A program made the translations under genes and the position numbers. A stretch of DNA of 64,000 nt from Telopea speciosissima (Eukaryota > Streptophyta > Magnoliopsida > Proteales > Proteaceae). Under the pieces are notes generated by a model. It searched no databases and had not been told where the DNA came from. It worked only from the letters and a program-made list of their open reading frames with translations. The stretch is taken from assembly GCF_018873765.1 (NCBI RefSeq), contig NC_057923.1:60134593-60198592 (forward strand), in the 5' to 3' direction. This document shows, piece by piece, positions 31,205-43,482 of the stretch (position 1 is the stretch's first letter; each line of letters starts with the position of its first letter).

Positions 31205-31470
31205 TAGCTTGGATGCCAAAATCAAACCGAAGTTATTTTATCGAACCTTTTAAATCGAAACCATGAAATCGTTTATTAAATGATTCAATTATGGTTTTAA
31301 AATTAAGAATGGTTAATTAAACTCTTTAAATTGAATCAGACCGTTTAATTGAAATAGACTATTCAACACTCTTAGATGCACATAAATGCGTTAAAAACAA
31401 ATAAAAACCATTTACCAAAATCAAAATGAACTGTTTAAATCGAAACCACGAAACTGTTTAATAAAAAAGA
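31205..31470. repeat. Remnant related to the 18968-19270 MITE
   Basis: It shares GCCAAAATCAAACCGAAG-like starts and GAAACCATGAAATCGTTTA, GTTTAATAAA motifs with the copy at 18968. It is more decayed, with no clear ends. Confidence 0.4.
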
Positions 31471-31559
31471 ATTCCTCCCTTGGTTACTAAAATTCATTTT
31501 TAGGTTAACATTGAAAATTTATGTCAAATGCCTAGGTTGGTAGAAAACAAAAAAATGAA

Positions 31560-31975
31560 CGAGATGACTGTTAAAGAGCGATGTTATGCCTCTTTCTTAA
31601 ACAACTCTCTGCCCCCTTGAAAAGACATACCTAATATTATGAGTGGTTAGAGACAATAGGTACTAACTGCAACAACCAAGATCCTTATTGTCCCAAAAGG
31701 TGTTCATAGAATCAAAATTGAACTTAATGCAGGAAGCTACTGGCACGAAAACCAAAAGTACTTACTTAGCCTATCGAGACTATCAATAATAGAGAGGGGG
31801 GCAACGAGGGCTTTTATGAATGGCTCATGATGCCTTTCAGGCTATCGAATGCTCCCAACACCTTCACGAGGGTGATGAATCAATTATTTCTTATCTTTCT
31901 TGAAAAGTGAGTGTTTGTTTATTTTGATGATATCTTGATTTACAATCGTACTAATGATGAGCACCTAGAACATTG
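31560..31975 (+). mobile_element. Ty3/gypsy reverse-transcriptase fossil
   Basis: Contains the RT core of a gypsy-type pol: [14 protein letters not shown], then a segment with VYFDDILIY and DEHLEHC. Only this fragment of pol survives, without LTRs, and it is broken. It is an old piece of an LTR retrotransposon next to a separate copia fossil. Confidence 0.75.
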
Positions 31976-32019
31976 TTCATTATTTGTGGGAGATTTTTTT
32001 CAAAGATAACTTGTATGTT

Positions 32020-33010
32020 GGTCGGATTGTCCCCCCGGCGGTGGCCGGAGCAGATATAATGGTAACAATAAAAAAGAAGTTCGGGTGAAGTATGGGAAGC
32101 CTCAGTGGGTACAACAGTTTGCTAACACATCAGTGGCTGATGGAGTACTGAAGTGGGGTCATCTTATGACACTAATCAGGTTTCCTTGTTTGGAGGTAGT
32201 TCATCTTCGTCTGTGTCTCATGATGACCTGGTCAATCAACTAATGAAATGTGCCCATAAGTTTTAGACATTTGTTTCCTCATCTACTACTATATTGGCAC
32301 TCACGTATACCTGCCTGTTTTGTTTCCTCATCCCCACTTTTTGGATAAATGATTCTGGTGCTTCCTCACACAAGACTGATAAATTGGATGTGTTTTCTTC
32401 TTTTTATAAATCAATTGTCCATCACAAGTTATTTTTGTAGATGGATCTTCTACTCATGTTTCTAGTCTTGGTGCCATTTTCCTTTCTTTTTCCCTATAAT
32501 TATCTCTCGTGCTTTATGATCCTCAATTGCTAGTTAATCTTTTGTCTTTTAATCAATTTACAAAGAATCTTAACTACTATATTACTTTTTATCCTTTGTG
32601 TATTTTAGGATCGCAAGAAGAAGATAATGATTGGTGGAGGGTATGAGAAGGATGACTTGGTACTAAAGTGACGTTGCTCCTTCATCTACGATTGCATTTG
32701 TTACTTCTAATGGTACTTCTCCACTTCATTGGCGAGGACATTTATCTCTTTCCAAGTTGCAATATATTGGTTCTAATTGCAAATCCATCTTTTGAATAAA
32801 GTGTGAAGCTTGTGAGCTTGGGAATCATCGCCGTACTGTTTTTTCTTTTGAGGCTCTGATCAAACTAAAAGTGGATTAGGTTTTTCTTATTTTGTCATTG
32901 TAAGATGACCATTCTCGCATAACATGGTTACATCTTTTAAAGGATACTTATGAGTTTGTGTCTGTTTTTACATAATTTTATAATGAAACAAACATTCAAT
33001 TTATTCAAGC
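32020..33010 (+). mobile_element. Ty1/copia gag-pol fossil
   Basis: Ordered relics of a copia polyprotein are visible: a YGKPQWVQQF-type gag/linker segment, a protease-like DSGASSH near 32350, a GAG-pre-integrase region with LHWRGHLSLSKLQ near 32720-32760, and the start of integrase (DDHSRITWLHLLKDTYEF) near 32900-32950. No LTRs are seen. The element is broken many times and stops before reverse transcriptase. Confidence 0.75.
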
Positions 33011-34047
33011 AGCTCTGGCATTCTGAGATATGCACTCTTCTTAGAGACACCAACGGTCCTATTGGTTCTTCATCAGGCAGTGAAGCTTTGGACAAGGAGC
33101 ATCATGATGGAGTTGGATTCATCAGGTTACCTTTAAATTCACATTCTGATACCTGCATTTTGTTGAACTAGTTTGATCTGTGATATTTGTCACACCCTCT
33201 GATCCATGAATGACTCTGCCCATACTCGCCTGGTGTCATTGTAGCACCGTGGCTCGGGGACTCTCACTCATGAAGAGTTGCCTAATTGTAGTCGCCCTTT
33301 GAGCTAGCTTGCTCAAAGGGCCTCTCTCTCTCTCAGGAAGTCAGCCACCCTTGTTGTATGGGATGTGTTGGACTTAGACTGTTATTCTGCAACAAGTCAT
33401 TTGATATTTACCAAAACAAGAAGATATTTTTCATTTTGTTTTCTGGTATAACTCATGTAAACAAATGTTCCATATAGTTGATATTCAGTTCTGGTTGCTT
33501 CAGTGTACATTATAACCCGTGGGGAAAAAAGTAAGTTCCAAAAAAAAATAAAATTGACATATCTAATTTCCTGCCAAAATGATTCTCACCATCCACTTTG
33601 AGTAATCTTCAGCGATTCAGGAATCTCCACTATCCAGCTTGCCATTATTGTTCTACATTGGAGAAGTCAGAAATGGGGCACCAAATTTGCGAGGCTCCAC
33701 TGTATTTGATTGATTCTGAAATAGCAACTATATTGTCAGTCCGAACACATCGAGTAGGGACCATTGAGAGGCTCAAGTGCTATTGCAACTTAAATACTCC
33801 AAGTGGCAGAGAGAACATAAGATGGAGCAACTGGCTAAGAAATACAAAGTCCTTGTGATTCTCTTACCTATCCAGGCTATCCAGGAGGTAACCTTAATTG
33901 GATTACACAACTTGTTGGATGACCATACTTTGCAATGAAATGCAACATAAAAAAAGTGATTACAAGTGGATAGACTTTACCAGCTGCTAAGTATCATACA
34001 AGGTGTTCTCAATCTGAAAATGCCAGCTCTAATGCTATAAGCATTTT
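33011..34047. other. Intergenic with an unexplained coding-like scrap
   Basis: A frame ending at 33171 carries LLRDTNGPIGSSSGSEALDK and more, which I do not recognise; it could be a captured exon or chance. AGGCCCTTTGAGC-type inverted motifs lie near 33290-33325 (CGCCCTTTGAGC / GCTCAAAGGGCC). The last part is probably the CDKD 3' flank. Confidence 0.3.
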
Positions 34048-37000
34048 TTAGCTCCTGCTCGTATTCCCATCGGCACCCTCTTGTTGTGGGCCTTGTGGCA
34101 TCACTCTCCTCGACTTTCTAGGTGGCGACAACACAACAGGGCCAGTTTCCATATCAAAATCAGAAGGCTTTGAATTGAGACTATCCCCCTTGGGGGGAGG
34201 CCTTGGAAGCAAAGCAGGTTTTGTCGGAGCAGGAACAGATGAAAAGTACCTAGATGAGACGACAGACATGAGAGATACAAAAACAAAATAATAGTTACCA
34301 CCATACCAATTGAAGTTTCCATACCTGTGCTCCAGTGCTGCTTGTGCAGATATCCTTGCTTTTGGGTCATAGGTAAACATCTTTGACAGAAGATCTAAAG
34401 CATCATCACTAGCCATCGGAAACAATGAGCGCAGTGGAGGTGCAGGAACAATTTGGTATTCCACGTAATCAGGAAGAAAAACCATGTCAGGCCACTGGGA
34501 CTGTGTTGGAGTACCAAAAGCTGCAAAGATCTTTCCTAACTGGTCAATATCACTTGAACCCTGCCAACCAACCAAAGGTAAAGCTGCCATGAGTTGTAAA
34601 ATAACCAAGTTACAAAAACATGACTTCTGCAATTCAGATACATAGAGAAATGATAATAAAAACAAGACCAATTAATGTTATTCCAAATATCAGAACAAGG
34701 AAACCAGTATACAGAAGCAACTGAGTTGATATAATAGACAAATAATCTTGTAGTTGTTAAATTCAATTAGTTGTTAGCTGAAAATAACATGAAGGCGCAT
34801 GGAGTTCATAGAGACTTTGATCCCAGCCATATTTAGAGCAGCTGGTAAGGACACATGTAGATACTAACCTACAGCTAGAAATGACCTCGCCATGGAACTA
34901 AGGTTTGTTGGATAGTTAGCATAGTTGTCATGGAGTCTAGGCGACCCCAGGTGTTGGAGGGGTCCTGGATGCAAGGTGACACCAACAAGGCGCTCACCTA
35001 GGTGACCAAGGCACCGACACCTTGAAGACTATGATGCTTAGAGTTGAAACTTCAATCATTTTAGATTTTACTTCAAAAAATATTTAAATATAACAGTTAA
35101 TTTAAGTTCAAAAAATATTTAATTTTAACAGTTAATTTATGTACTGACTGCAGGAGGTGAGAGCAACATCTAAATACAGTCTTACAAGTTCCAGTGGAGG
35201 GTTGAACTCCTATTGTTCATGGAAGTTGGATCTGGGAGATAATAGCAGGTAATTTCTATGGTGCAATCATCTAACCTGACCGAACATAAACTAGACAACT
35301 CACACTCTATCCTGCATTCCTGCCACAGGGTGGGGGGAAGCTTTGAACTCCCAAAGATCCGAAAAAATTGTACAAGCTTATATTAATTCAATCTTCAATC
35401 ATTGAACAGCCATACATATGGCACCCAGAGGGTCATTACATCAGTCATCCACATGGGAGGTAATGTCTGTACAATGCTGGTTTTCATATGTAGTTTAGTT
35501 GTTGACAAATTAAGACTTCAGGAAATTATTTGCCAATGGAATACAAAAAAACAAGAACCATAAGACTGGGCTATATGTTCACTAGTCAACTTAATCTTTA
35601 TTGAATGAAACTAAAATAAATCCTTGATAAATTTTTATTTAACAGGCCATTGATGGAAAATTTCAAAAACCCACAGAAATTAGCTGAGCAAACATAAGAA
35701 GTATTGATAATGAAAAATCTAGTTTCACCTGTAAAAAAGGTCGTCGGAGGAGAAGTTCAGCAAATATACATCCAGTTGCCCAAACATCAACCCCTGATCC
35801 ATATTGCTTAGCTCCAAATAGCAATTCAGGTGCTCTATACCATCGGGCAAAAACCTTCTCAAATTTAATAGCAGACCCAAACAAGTCATGGAACAACTAA
35901 AATTAGTCAAACAAGTTACCAGATTTGATTTTACAAGGATAATAAGATTTAACCATCTACTTAACTATGAAGAACAACGCAAGAAAAATATCCCATTACC
36001 AGTTGGTTTCTGAATTAAGATAAATCAGATGCACCAATATAATCACTTAGCCAATAGGAAGTCGTTCTTGCTACTTGTTTTACCTTTCTTCTTTACAACA
36101 TATTCATATTCTCTCTCTCTCTCTCTCTTAAGTACTTTTTAAAGGCCATCAATGGAAAGGTAATCGTGGAGATATACAGCAGTTATAAATAAAGGAAAAC
36201 ACAATCAATTAGTTGCTGGTTTCATAACATTGAAATGCCTATGGACAAATCAAAGATTTTAATACACTTCTATGCCTTTTCTTTTTTGAACTAAGCACAC
36301 TTTTATCATTGTTGATAGCAGTTATCTTTCCATCTCCTGATGTTGATAAAGTTGAGTTCCTATATCTCCATTTCTAAAGAACAGACCCACGAAATTAGAA
36401 ATAACTGCATACCTGGTGAGTGAATCTGCGATCTGGGCTCCCAAATATACGTGCTAAACCAAAATCCGCTAGCTTAAGCTGACCATCAGCCGCAATCAAT
36501 AAGTTATTTGGTTTCATATCCCTGTAAACAAAGATCAATAAATATCCATAGACAGATTCTAGTACGTAGAGGACATCTAAACGGATCCGTTTCAGAAGCA
36601 CAACAAAATTGTAGATACCTGTGCAAGACCCATTTTTTCTGACAATATGCCAGACCCTTCAATGTCATCTGCAGGTACGACTTCGTATCGGCAGGAGAAA
36701 GAACAATATTTCTGTCCCGAACAACAGCTTCCAGATCACTTTCCATGAATGCAAATACAAGATGCAAATTCCCCTTGTGAGTGAAAGTGTCTATGAGTTC
36801 AATTATGTTCGGATCATTGAGCTCTTTAAGCAGTTTAATTTCCCTCAGTGCAGTAAAATTCACACCTTCCTTGTATTTCCCCAAGCGAATTCTTTTAATC
36901 GCAACAATCCGTCCTGTCTGTTCCAATTAAGCACAGATTCTAGGTCAAGATTCATGTTGCAGTATCAACAGTGAAAATAAGATCAATGTTTCATTCAATC

Positions 37001-37241
37001 ATCTCTGCTTCAGAAAAGCAGGAAGAAACGGAACTCTGGAAAAGTAAGAACGAATTTGAATTGTTCTCAAGACAGAAGATTCGTGAACCCTAGGTTTATC
37101 ATCACAGATCGGAAATAGTGAACTGCTCACCTTAGTATCAATTGCCTTGTAGACAACTCCATAAGTTCCCTCTCCAAGGACTTCTCGCTTGAGGTATCGA
37201 TCTGGAGCGCTCTTCGACAGCAAGTGATCGATATCTGACAT
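34048..37241 (-). CDS. CDK-activating kinase, CDKD type (CDK7 homologue), six exons
   Basis: Exons in gene order: 37131-37241, 36619-36917, 36413-36521, 35729-35854, 34325-34560, 34048-34249; sum 1083 nt, 360 aa. It has a Gly-rich loop GEGTYGVVY (residues 23-31), catalytic Lys45 in VAIKRIRL, the CDKD cyclin-binding helix NFTALRE (57-63), the catalytic loop HRDMKPNN (136-143) and DFG (156-158). The T-loop carries both expected phosphosites, Ser165 in GSPDRRF and Thr171 in FTHQ, then [14 protein letters not shown]-terminal Pro/Ser-rich basic tail follows. CDKD kinases pair with cyclin H and MAT1, phosphorylate the T-loops of other CDKs and, within TFIIH, the RNA polymerase II C-terminal domain. 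At 360 aa it is somewhat shorter than Arabidopsis CDKD;1. The last intron is unusual (see findings). Confidence 0.94.
34921..35033. mobile_element. MITE, family 2 (ATAGTTGTCATGGCG ends), CDKD intron 4
   Basis: It starts ATAGTTGTCATGGAGTCTAG and ends GACACCTTGAAGACTAT, an imperfect inversion. The core GGCGACCCCAGGTGTTGGAG is shared with 52032-52123, and the start with 39312-39374. About 110 bp, non-coding. Confidence 0.6.
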
Positions 37242-39311
37242 TGTTGCTGACGATATTGTTCTATCGAATGACTGAAGATGGAGATTGTGTCAAGCATCTT
37301 TGGAATTGGAATTCTCCATCAACGGTCACCTGAAGCTTCGCTGAAAATGGAAAACAAACTACTATGGTCTATAGGGTATGAGCCAAATCTCCAAAATGTA
37401 CAATTTATAGGAACTTGATACACTGAAGTAGTTCTACCAAAATATATAAAAAAAAATAAAATACACAGAAGTAAACCCCGTAGAACCGTCAATCTAGATT
37501 GTAGAACTTTTGATGATATCCATTGGATTAGAATCTTTCATGTCCTGGTTTAGCAAGGATGTAATGGGGGCCAAGACACCAGATAGAATTGCAGACGTTG
37601 TCCGAAAACCATCGGATTGGAACATTATAAAAATATTAACTCCGTTGAATTGGGATCTTTTTCTCCAATCGCGTCTCTCCTTTCCAGTTTCATTAAGAAA
37701 TCTTCGACCTGTCTCCTTTTCACTTGCGCACGCTCACTTGCAAGTTGAAAGTATGAAATGTCTTCGCGGGTTTAAAACTTTATGAAGAGTAGTCACTGGT
37801 GTTTTTTGCTTCACGTTCGACGTTTTCCATCTCGGTGAAACAAAATTTTCTCAGCACAGGTTGGACTTTCTCATTGATTAACAATAGTGTGAGTTTTCTC
37901 TTTTTGTCTTTCTCGTCTTTTCTATTCTTCATTGCGGTTCCCTATATCCTAGTTGTGGACATTATCTTGGGATTGAAATTGGTGGACTTTGTCAGTTCAT
38001 GTTAGTGAGTGAGTTGGATACAGGGTTTGACTTATTACTGCCATTGGTTTGTCTCTCCTGAGGGTATTTTTGCATTATTATGATGTTACTTGATTGAAGT
38101 TCTTGAACTGTTCGATGAAATGCGTGAGAGAGATTTATTATGTAAGCGCGTAATTTACGGTTTATCTAGAGTAGCATCGATGTTTTTTTAGGGAAAACCG
38201 CCTTCCATTACCCTTGTGAATTAGTAGAGTCGCAATAGTCTATCACACACATTTGTAAAGGAAAGAATAGATGACAAGCTGGGAACAATCTATCACTGGG
38301 TTTCCCAAGACATCTATTATAAACTCTCAAAAGATTCAGTCAATGGCACATAAATAGCATGAAGAGATGGGCTCCATCGTTTTAGGTCCTCTCTCTGTAC
38401 TCATTTATTGAATGAATTATTTTTGCTGATTGATAAAGGCTCATTTCATGTCAGTTGAGTTGTTCTTAAGAGTTTTTTTTTTTTTTTTTTTGGAGTAAAT
38501 TATGTGTACCTCCTCTGGAACTAGCCCATAACTCATGTAACCCCCACGATTTGAAAAAATACACGTACCTCCCCCACTTTTACAAGCTAATATCAAAGTG
38601 GCCCACTCAGTAAGTTGATTCCTGTTAAGTGATGACATCATCAGGTTAGATTTTACCAAATGACCAAACTACCATTGAAGAAGGGCAAACTTGCCATTTT
38701 ACCCTTTATGCAAAAACCCAAATCTCAAGGGAGACAATTTAGGGTTGAGGTTTATTCTCTGCAAACCCTTTCTTCTTCGACGAAGAGTTTTTTTCATTGC
38801 ATGGAAAGCTTAGCTCGCTTCAGGGAGAGAAGGATTTTCTGTTCTTTGTTCTGTCGTGCCTGTAATGAAGCTCTTATGCTCCCTCTAATAATTCCAATCT
38901 TCACAATCCTTGTGTGGATAGCGTTGATTGTCATTCTTGTATTTCTTGCCTGTATCCTACAAAACATATTTTGTTTCTTTTAAAACATTTTCATCGTTTT
39001 GTTCTTTGTGGAGGTTGGTTACACTTAGTGGGTCATCACAGTTTAGTAATTTCAAGTGCAAATAGGTTTTCCTTGTCTGCGATTCGGGACTGTTGCTGGT
39101 TTTTTGAAATTTAGTATAAAGTGGATTTGAACCACATTACTGTTCCTGTATAAATTCATGAGAATCATTTATCTAATTATTTAAAGACCAGGGTAACAAG
39201 GACACGGACATTGGTATCACTGTCTGAAATGCCAGAATTTTGAAAGATGATGTTTCCTTGTAAAAAGTTTGACGAAGTTAACAATCGATAATAGAAATTG
39301 CAATCCTGTGC
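37242..39311. other. Intergenic, CDKD promoter side
   Basis: It contains the CDKD 5' region and unassigned DNA. A T run lies at 38474-38492. The stretch 38490-38645 resembles 19519-19640, an unclassified dispersed repeat. A frame at 38801-38980 could encode a short peptide with one hydrophobic stretch (LMLPLIIPIFTILVWIALI), but no family is recognised. Confidence 0.35.
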
Positions 39312-39374
39312 ATAGTTGTTATGGCGTCGCCTAGGTGTCCAGGCTCTTGCTTGGGTCCAAGGTGACAACATGCC
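39312..39374. mobile_element. MITE, family 2, partial copy
   Basis: Begins ATAGTTGTTATGGCGTCGCC and includes CCAAGGTGACAACAT, matching ends and core of 34921-35033 and 52032-52123. It is shorter than the other copies. Confidence 0.5.
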
Positions 39375-41149
39375 TTGTTGACTCTTAATGAGTTTATGTT
39401 GATTTATGTTTATTGCTTTGTTTTTTTAATGAATATGCTTATATTATATCCCCATGTGTGGTGTCCCCCTCCTCTGTCTCTTTTTCTTGTGGTTCCTTAG
39501 TAAGTTTCTTGAAAGCGAACGATCTGTGAAATTTAGGACAGGAAGACGGTAACTTTCTTGCCAGTTGATAGCAGCTGCTTCTCTGATATGAACTCTTAGA
39601 TCTGACATTGTTGACTTGCTAACCCTGAAGCATCTTTCCAGTGTTTGTTCCAGTTTCTACCTACTTTGGGGAACTCTGTTCCTCTTCCTCTTTAGCCCTA
39701 CCAGTGTCCAGGCAGACACCACTTGCGTGCTTTGCTCAGAGAACTTCAGCAACGACACGAACAACACAATGGGTGTACAGCACCTTCCCACACCGCTGGT
39801 CAGCTCAGCTCCATCAACCGATTTGAGCAATCTCTAGGATATCTCTCCTCAGTGGCACTAGGGCCTGAGGTAAGAGCAGCGAAGGTACAATAACCCCATC
39901 CTCACCAACTACGACCCGACTCCATCTCCCCCCCAACTCCGATCATCTTTCCACAATAGCTGACCATCCCTTACCAACCACGACCTTGTCTATGTTATCC
40001 CTCTCTCCACCCCATCTCCGACTCTCTTTTTACACTATATCTCTCCCCACCCCCGACTTTCCTTCTTCCTAGCCCCAACTACCTCGCTAAACCCCATCCC
40101 CTATTTCCCCGTGAAAACCCAACTCTTGCCTTTTTTCGTCCCATCTCAGACTCTCTCTCATAGCCCTCTTACCCCATCCCCTCACCGACACTCGCTCTAC
40201 ACTCCCTTGCCCATCACCCATCATTGAAGGTGTTTGGTGGAAAAAAAAATACAACGGTCGGATCCCACGTCTCAGCTCACTCCACGATACCCACGCCCCA
40301 TGCCTCCCCCCCATCCCTCTACCCATGCCTTCTATTCCCGTTACTCTTACACCCTCTCCCCCACCGCCATTCCCCTACTCCCTCTCCATATTCCTCACCC
40401 CTCACCCCATCCCTCATCCGTCATCCCATCCCCTGATGCTTCCCCACCTTATCCCCAGCGGCAGCTCGACTGTCCAAGCGCTAGTATTCGCGACGATATT
40501 ACTGGCGCTCAGCTACACAGCGGTAAGATTTATCTTTTGGCATAGTTAGATGGAGATTTGCCGGTTACCCGTGTCTCTTATGCGGTAAGATATTTTGACT
40601 CAGTTTGGTGGGGATCCCAGTAACCACTTGCTCCTTTTCTTCTTGCTGTGTATGCTTTTCCCCCTCCCCTTCTGTTACGTGTGTCTATGTTGTCCTGCCT
40701 CTCTTGCTTCGCTGCTTGTATCTAGTATCTTGAGTTATGTGTGTGGAGTCTTGTTTTATTTATTATTCTATACTGCACTATCACCTCTTTGATCTGTTTG
40801 ATCCGCCGTATCATTAACCTGGTGTGGTCTTTCTGGTATGATTCTCTGGTTTACTGGCAACTATGAATCATGTTTTGCGCTCTATCTAAGTGTTGAGTTT
40901 GTATTTTAATGCATTAGGGTTGCCCCTTTCTTTTATACTATTCTATACTCATATATATATTATCTATTTTTATTGGTGCATCAAGTAGGCAGCCGACATC
41001 GTAATATATTCAGCCAATCACTTTTGCATGGATCCTATTTTATGAGCTACCTTTTCTTTAAGCATCATGTCCTATCGACTGTCTGCTAGGGCTTCCCTAT
41101 AAGCGACACCCAGCATTGACGCCCAGATGCGGTGACAAGTAGACAAGGG
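39375..41149 (+). other. Intergenic with a C-rich, pyrimidine-biased tract
   Basis: 39890-40450 is strongly C-rich on the + strand (repeated CCCCATCTCC, CCACCCCCGAC and similar), with little G. No conserved protein is found in any frame, and the long frames here reflect the base bias. Further on, 40560-41100 shows nothing. The frame at 39616-39837 begins with a signal-peptide-like segment but is unsupported by homology. Confidence 0.45.
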
Positions 41150-43010
41150 TGAAGCTAAGAAGATTGTGGGGAAAGCAAAAGCGAGGAAATATGATGATCT
41201 TTATAACAACCTGAACACAACAGAAGATGAAAAAGCTATCTATAAGATAGCTAAAGTAAGAGAAACGATGTGCAGAGATTTCAACCATGTTAGATGTATT
41301 AAAAGTGAAGATGGTAAGAGTACTAATAAGGGATGAGGATATTAGGAAGCGATGGGAAAAGTACTTCTATAGCCTACTAAAGAAGAATTCTCGAGTAATA
41401 GACTAACAGTGCCCCAGAGGGCTACATTATTCATCGAGAACCACATGTCAAAGATATATACGCAAAATTAGGGTGTTTGAAGTAAAAGAAGCTTTAAGAA
41501 AAATGAAAGTAGGCAAGACACTAGGCCTAGACGGAGTCCCAATAGAAGTGTGGAAGAGCCTAGGATTCTATGGTTTAGCCTGGCTAACCAAGTTGTTTAA
41601 CAAGATTATGAGTACCATGAAAATGCCAGATGAATGGGGGGAAAAGTATTGTGGTCCCGATTTTCAAAAATAAAAGTGATATTCAGAGCTGCAGTAACTA
41701 TTGAGGCATAAAGCTGAGGAGGCATACGATGAAGTTATGGGAGAGGGTTATTGATACCCAAGGAAACTATTATTTCGGAGAACCAATTTGGCTTTATGTC
41801 AGGGAGATCCACGATGGAAGCTATTTTCTTACTTAGGAAACTAATGGAAGGTATAGAGAGGGCAAGAAGGATCTCCATATGGTCTTTTGCCTATGACAGA
41901 GTGCTAGAGAGCTAATTTGGCACATGTATAGAGAGGGCAAGAAGGATCCCCATATGGCCTTTTCCTATGACAGAGTCCCTAGAGAGCTGATTTGGCACAT
42001 ACGAGAGAAGAAGAGGGTGTCATATAAATATGTTGACGTAATTAAAGATATGTATGATGGTGTGGTGACTATCGTAAGAATTGTGGGAGGTCAAGGTAGT
42101 GAGTTCCCTATTACTGCTGGGCTACATCAAGGATCTGCCTTAAGCCCTTGTTTGTTCGCATTTATCATGGATGATTTAACTAGAGCCATACAAGATGAGA
42201 TTCCTTGATGTATGTTTTTTGCTGATGATATTGTATTGATGATGAGACAAAAGAAGGGATTAACACCAAGTTGGAGTTATGGAGATCAACCTTGGAATCA
42301 AAAGGTCTAAATATAAGAACAAAGATGGAGTATATGGTGTGCAACTTTAGAATCACTATGATGGTTAAGGAGGTGGTCAACATTGATGATAAGGAGATAC
42401 CTCAAAGTGATTATTTAGATATCTGGGCTCTTATCGTAAATAAAGAAGGCGATATAGAGGATGATGTTTGATCATGTTTCCCAAAGAATTAAATAGGATG
42501 GATGAATTGGAGACATGCGATAGGAGTAGTGTGTGATTGGCGTATTCCTTTAAAGCTTAAAGGAAAATTTTATAGGAGATATATGGTGTGGAATGTTGGG
42601 CAGTTAAGAATCGTCATATAGATAAACTAAGTGCAGCAGATAAGGAGATGAGGCTGCTGAGATGGATGTGTAGCAAAACCAGGAAGGATAAAGTAAGGAA
42701 TGATCAGATTAGAGTTGAGTTGGGAGTAGCCCCTATACGGGATAAGCTATGAGAGAGTTGTTTGAGGTGGCATGGCCATGTCCAATGGAGCCCTTCGGAT
42801 GCTCCACTTCGGAGGAGTGATTTGATTCAGATTGAAGGAATTAAAGGAGCCAAGGCCTAAAATAACCCTAAGTGAAGTGTGAGGAAAGACATGCATAGCT
42901 TAGGTCTTGTATCTTGTATGATTTCGGATAGAGTTGATTGGAGAACAAGGATCCATGTAACTGACCCCATTTAGTTGGGATAATGCTATAGTGTTGTTAT
43001 TGTTGCTGCT
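41150..43010 (+). mobile_element. RTE-clade LINE, 5'-truncated, decayed
   Basis: Reverse-transcriptase pieces in order: EVKEALRKMKVGKTLGLDGV then PIEVWKSLGFYGLAWLTKLF at 41473-41640, a region with GLHQGSALSPCLFAFIMDDL near 42115-42175, and the catalytic FFADDIVL at 42215-42238. C-terminal pieces (AADKEMRLLRWM type) lie near 42640, and the element ends in DNA reading CCCCATTTAGTTGGGATAAT and GTTGTTATTGTTGCTGC, the short-repeat tail expected of RTE. Several frame changes and stops occur, and a 75-bp segment (41852-41926) is tandemly repeated at 41927-42001. The endonuclease N-terminus is absent. Confidence 0.8.
41852..42001 (+). repeat. 75-bp tandem duplication inside the RTE element
   Basis: Two adjacent copies begin TATAGAGAGGGCAAGAAGGA and end TTTGGCACAT(G/A). 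They differ at only a few positions and duplicate part of the reverse-transcriptase region. Confidence 0.85.
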
Positions 43011-43482
43011 TATATAATATCCTATGCTTTGTTTATTATATGCTGGTTTTCCCATTTTAGGCCATTACTAACATAATTATATCATATTGCATTGATATGG
43101 CTTCTATGTTATACTGCACGCGTAGGGTACGACCCTCCAACAGCTTGGGTTGCCTAGTCGCCTTGACAATATGAGACTGTGTTTTGAGTGCAGAGAGGAG
43201 ATAGAGAACATTTTTTCTCCAAGTTACCGAATCTTCGTAATGGGCCCTGTATGTCTCTTAATCTTGGAACTTGGATAACTCAAGTAGTTTAAGAGGAAAA
43301 ACAAAAATCTGCCACCAAACAACTTCCTTGTGCTGATAGCTTGTGCCTCCCTGTTCAGCTATAGCTTCCTTGTTCCTTTATTTTCTTAGTGCTAGTGTCT
43401 CTCCAGAGATTTGATAATGGGGTCAATATGCCCTTGCTGTGACTGTAACAGTTGAGGATTGCATCAACTTGGAGGTCAGAAA
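43011..43482. other. Upstream region / 5' UTR of the PPR gene
   Basis: No separate gene is recognised. The frame of exon 1 is open from 43459 (MHQLGGQK), but the downstream Met at 43483 gives a more typical mitochondrial presequence. Confidence 0.4.

Noticed and set aside
33598-33858. 86-residue + strand frame with several Cys/His (CHYCSTL)
   Set aside because: The Cys/His spacing fits no zinc-finger class and no family is recognised; probably chance in intergenic DNA.
38660-38983. 107-residue frame with a hydrophobic C-terminus
   Set aside because: It begins in repeat-like DNA and has no recognised homologue; one hydrophobic segment alone is weak evidence.
40234-40545. Overlapping Pro/Ser-rich frames of about 70-100 residues
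   Set aside because: They arise from the C-rich tract; several frames are open at once and none resembles a known protein.
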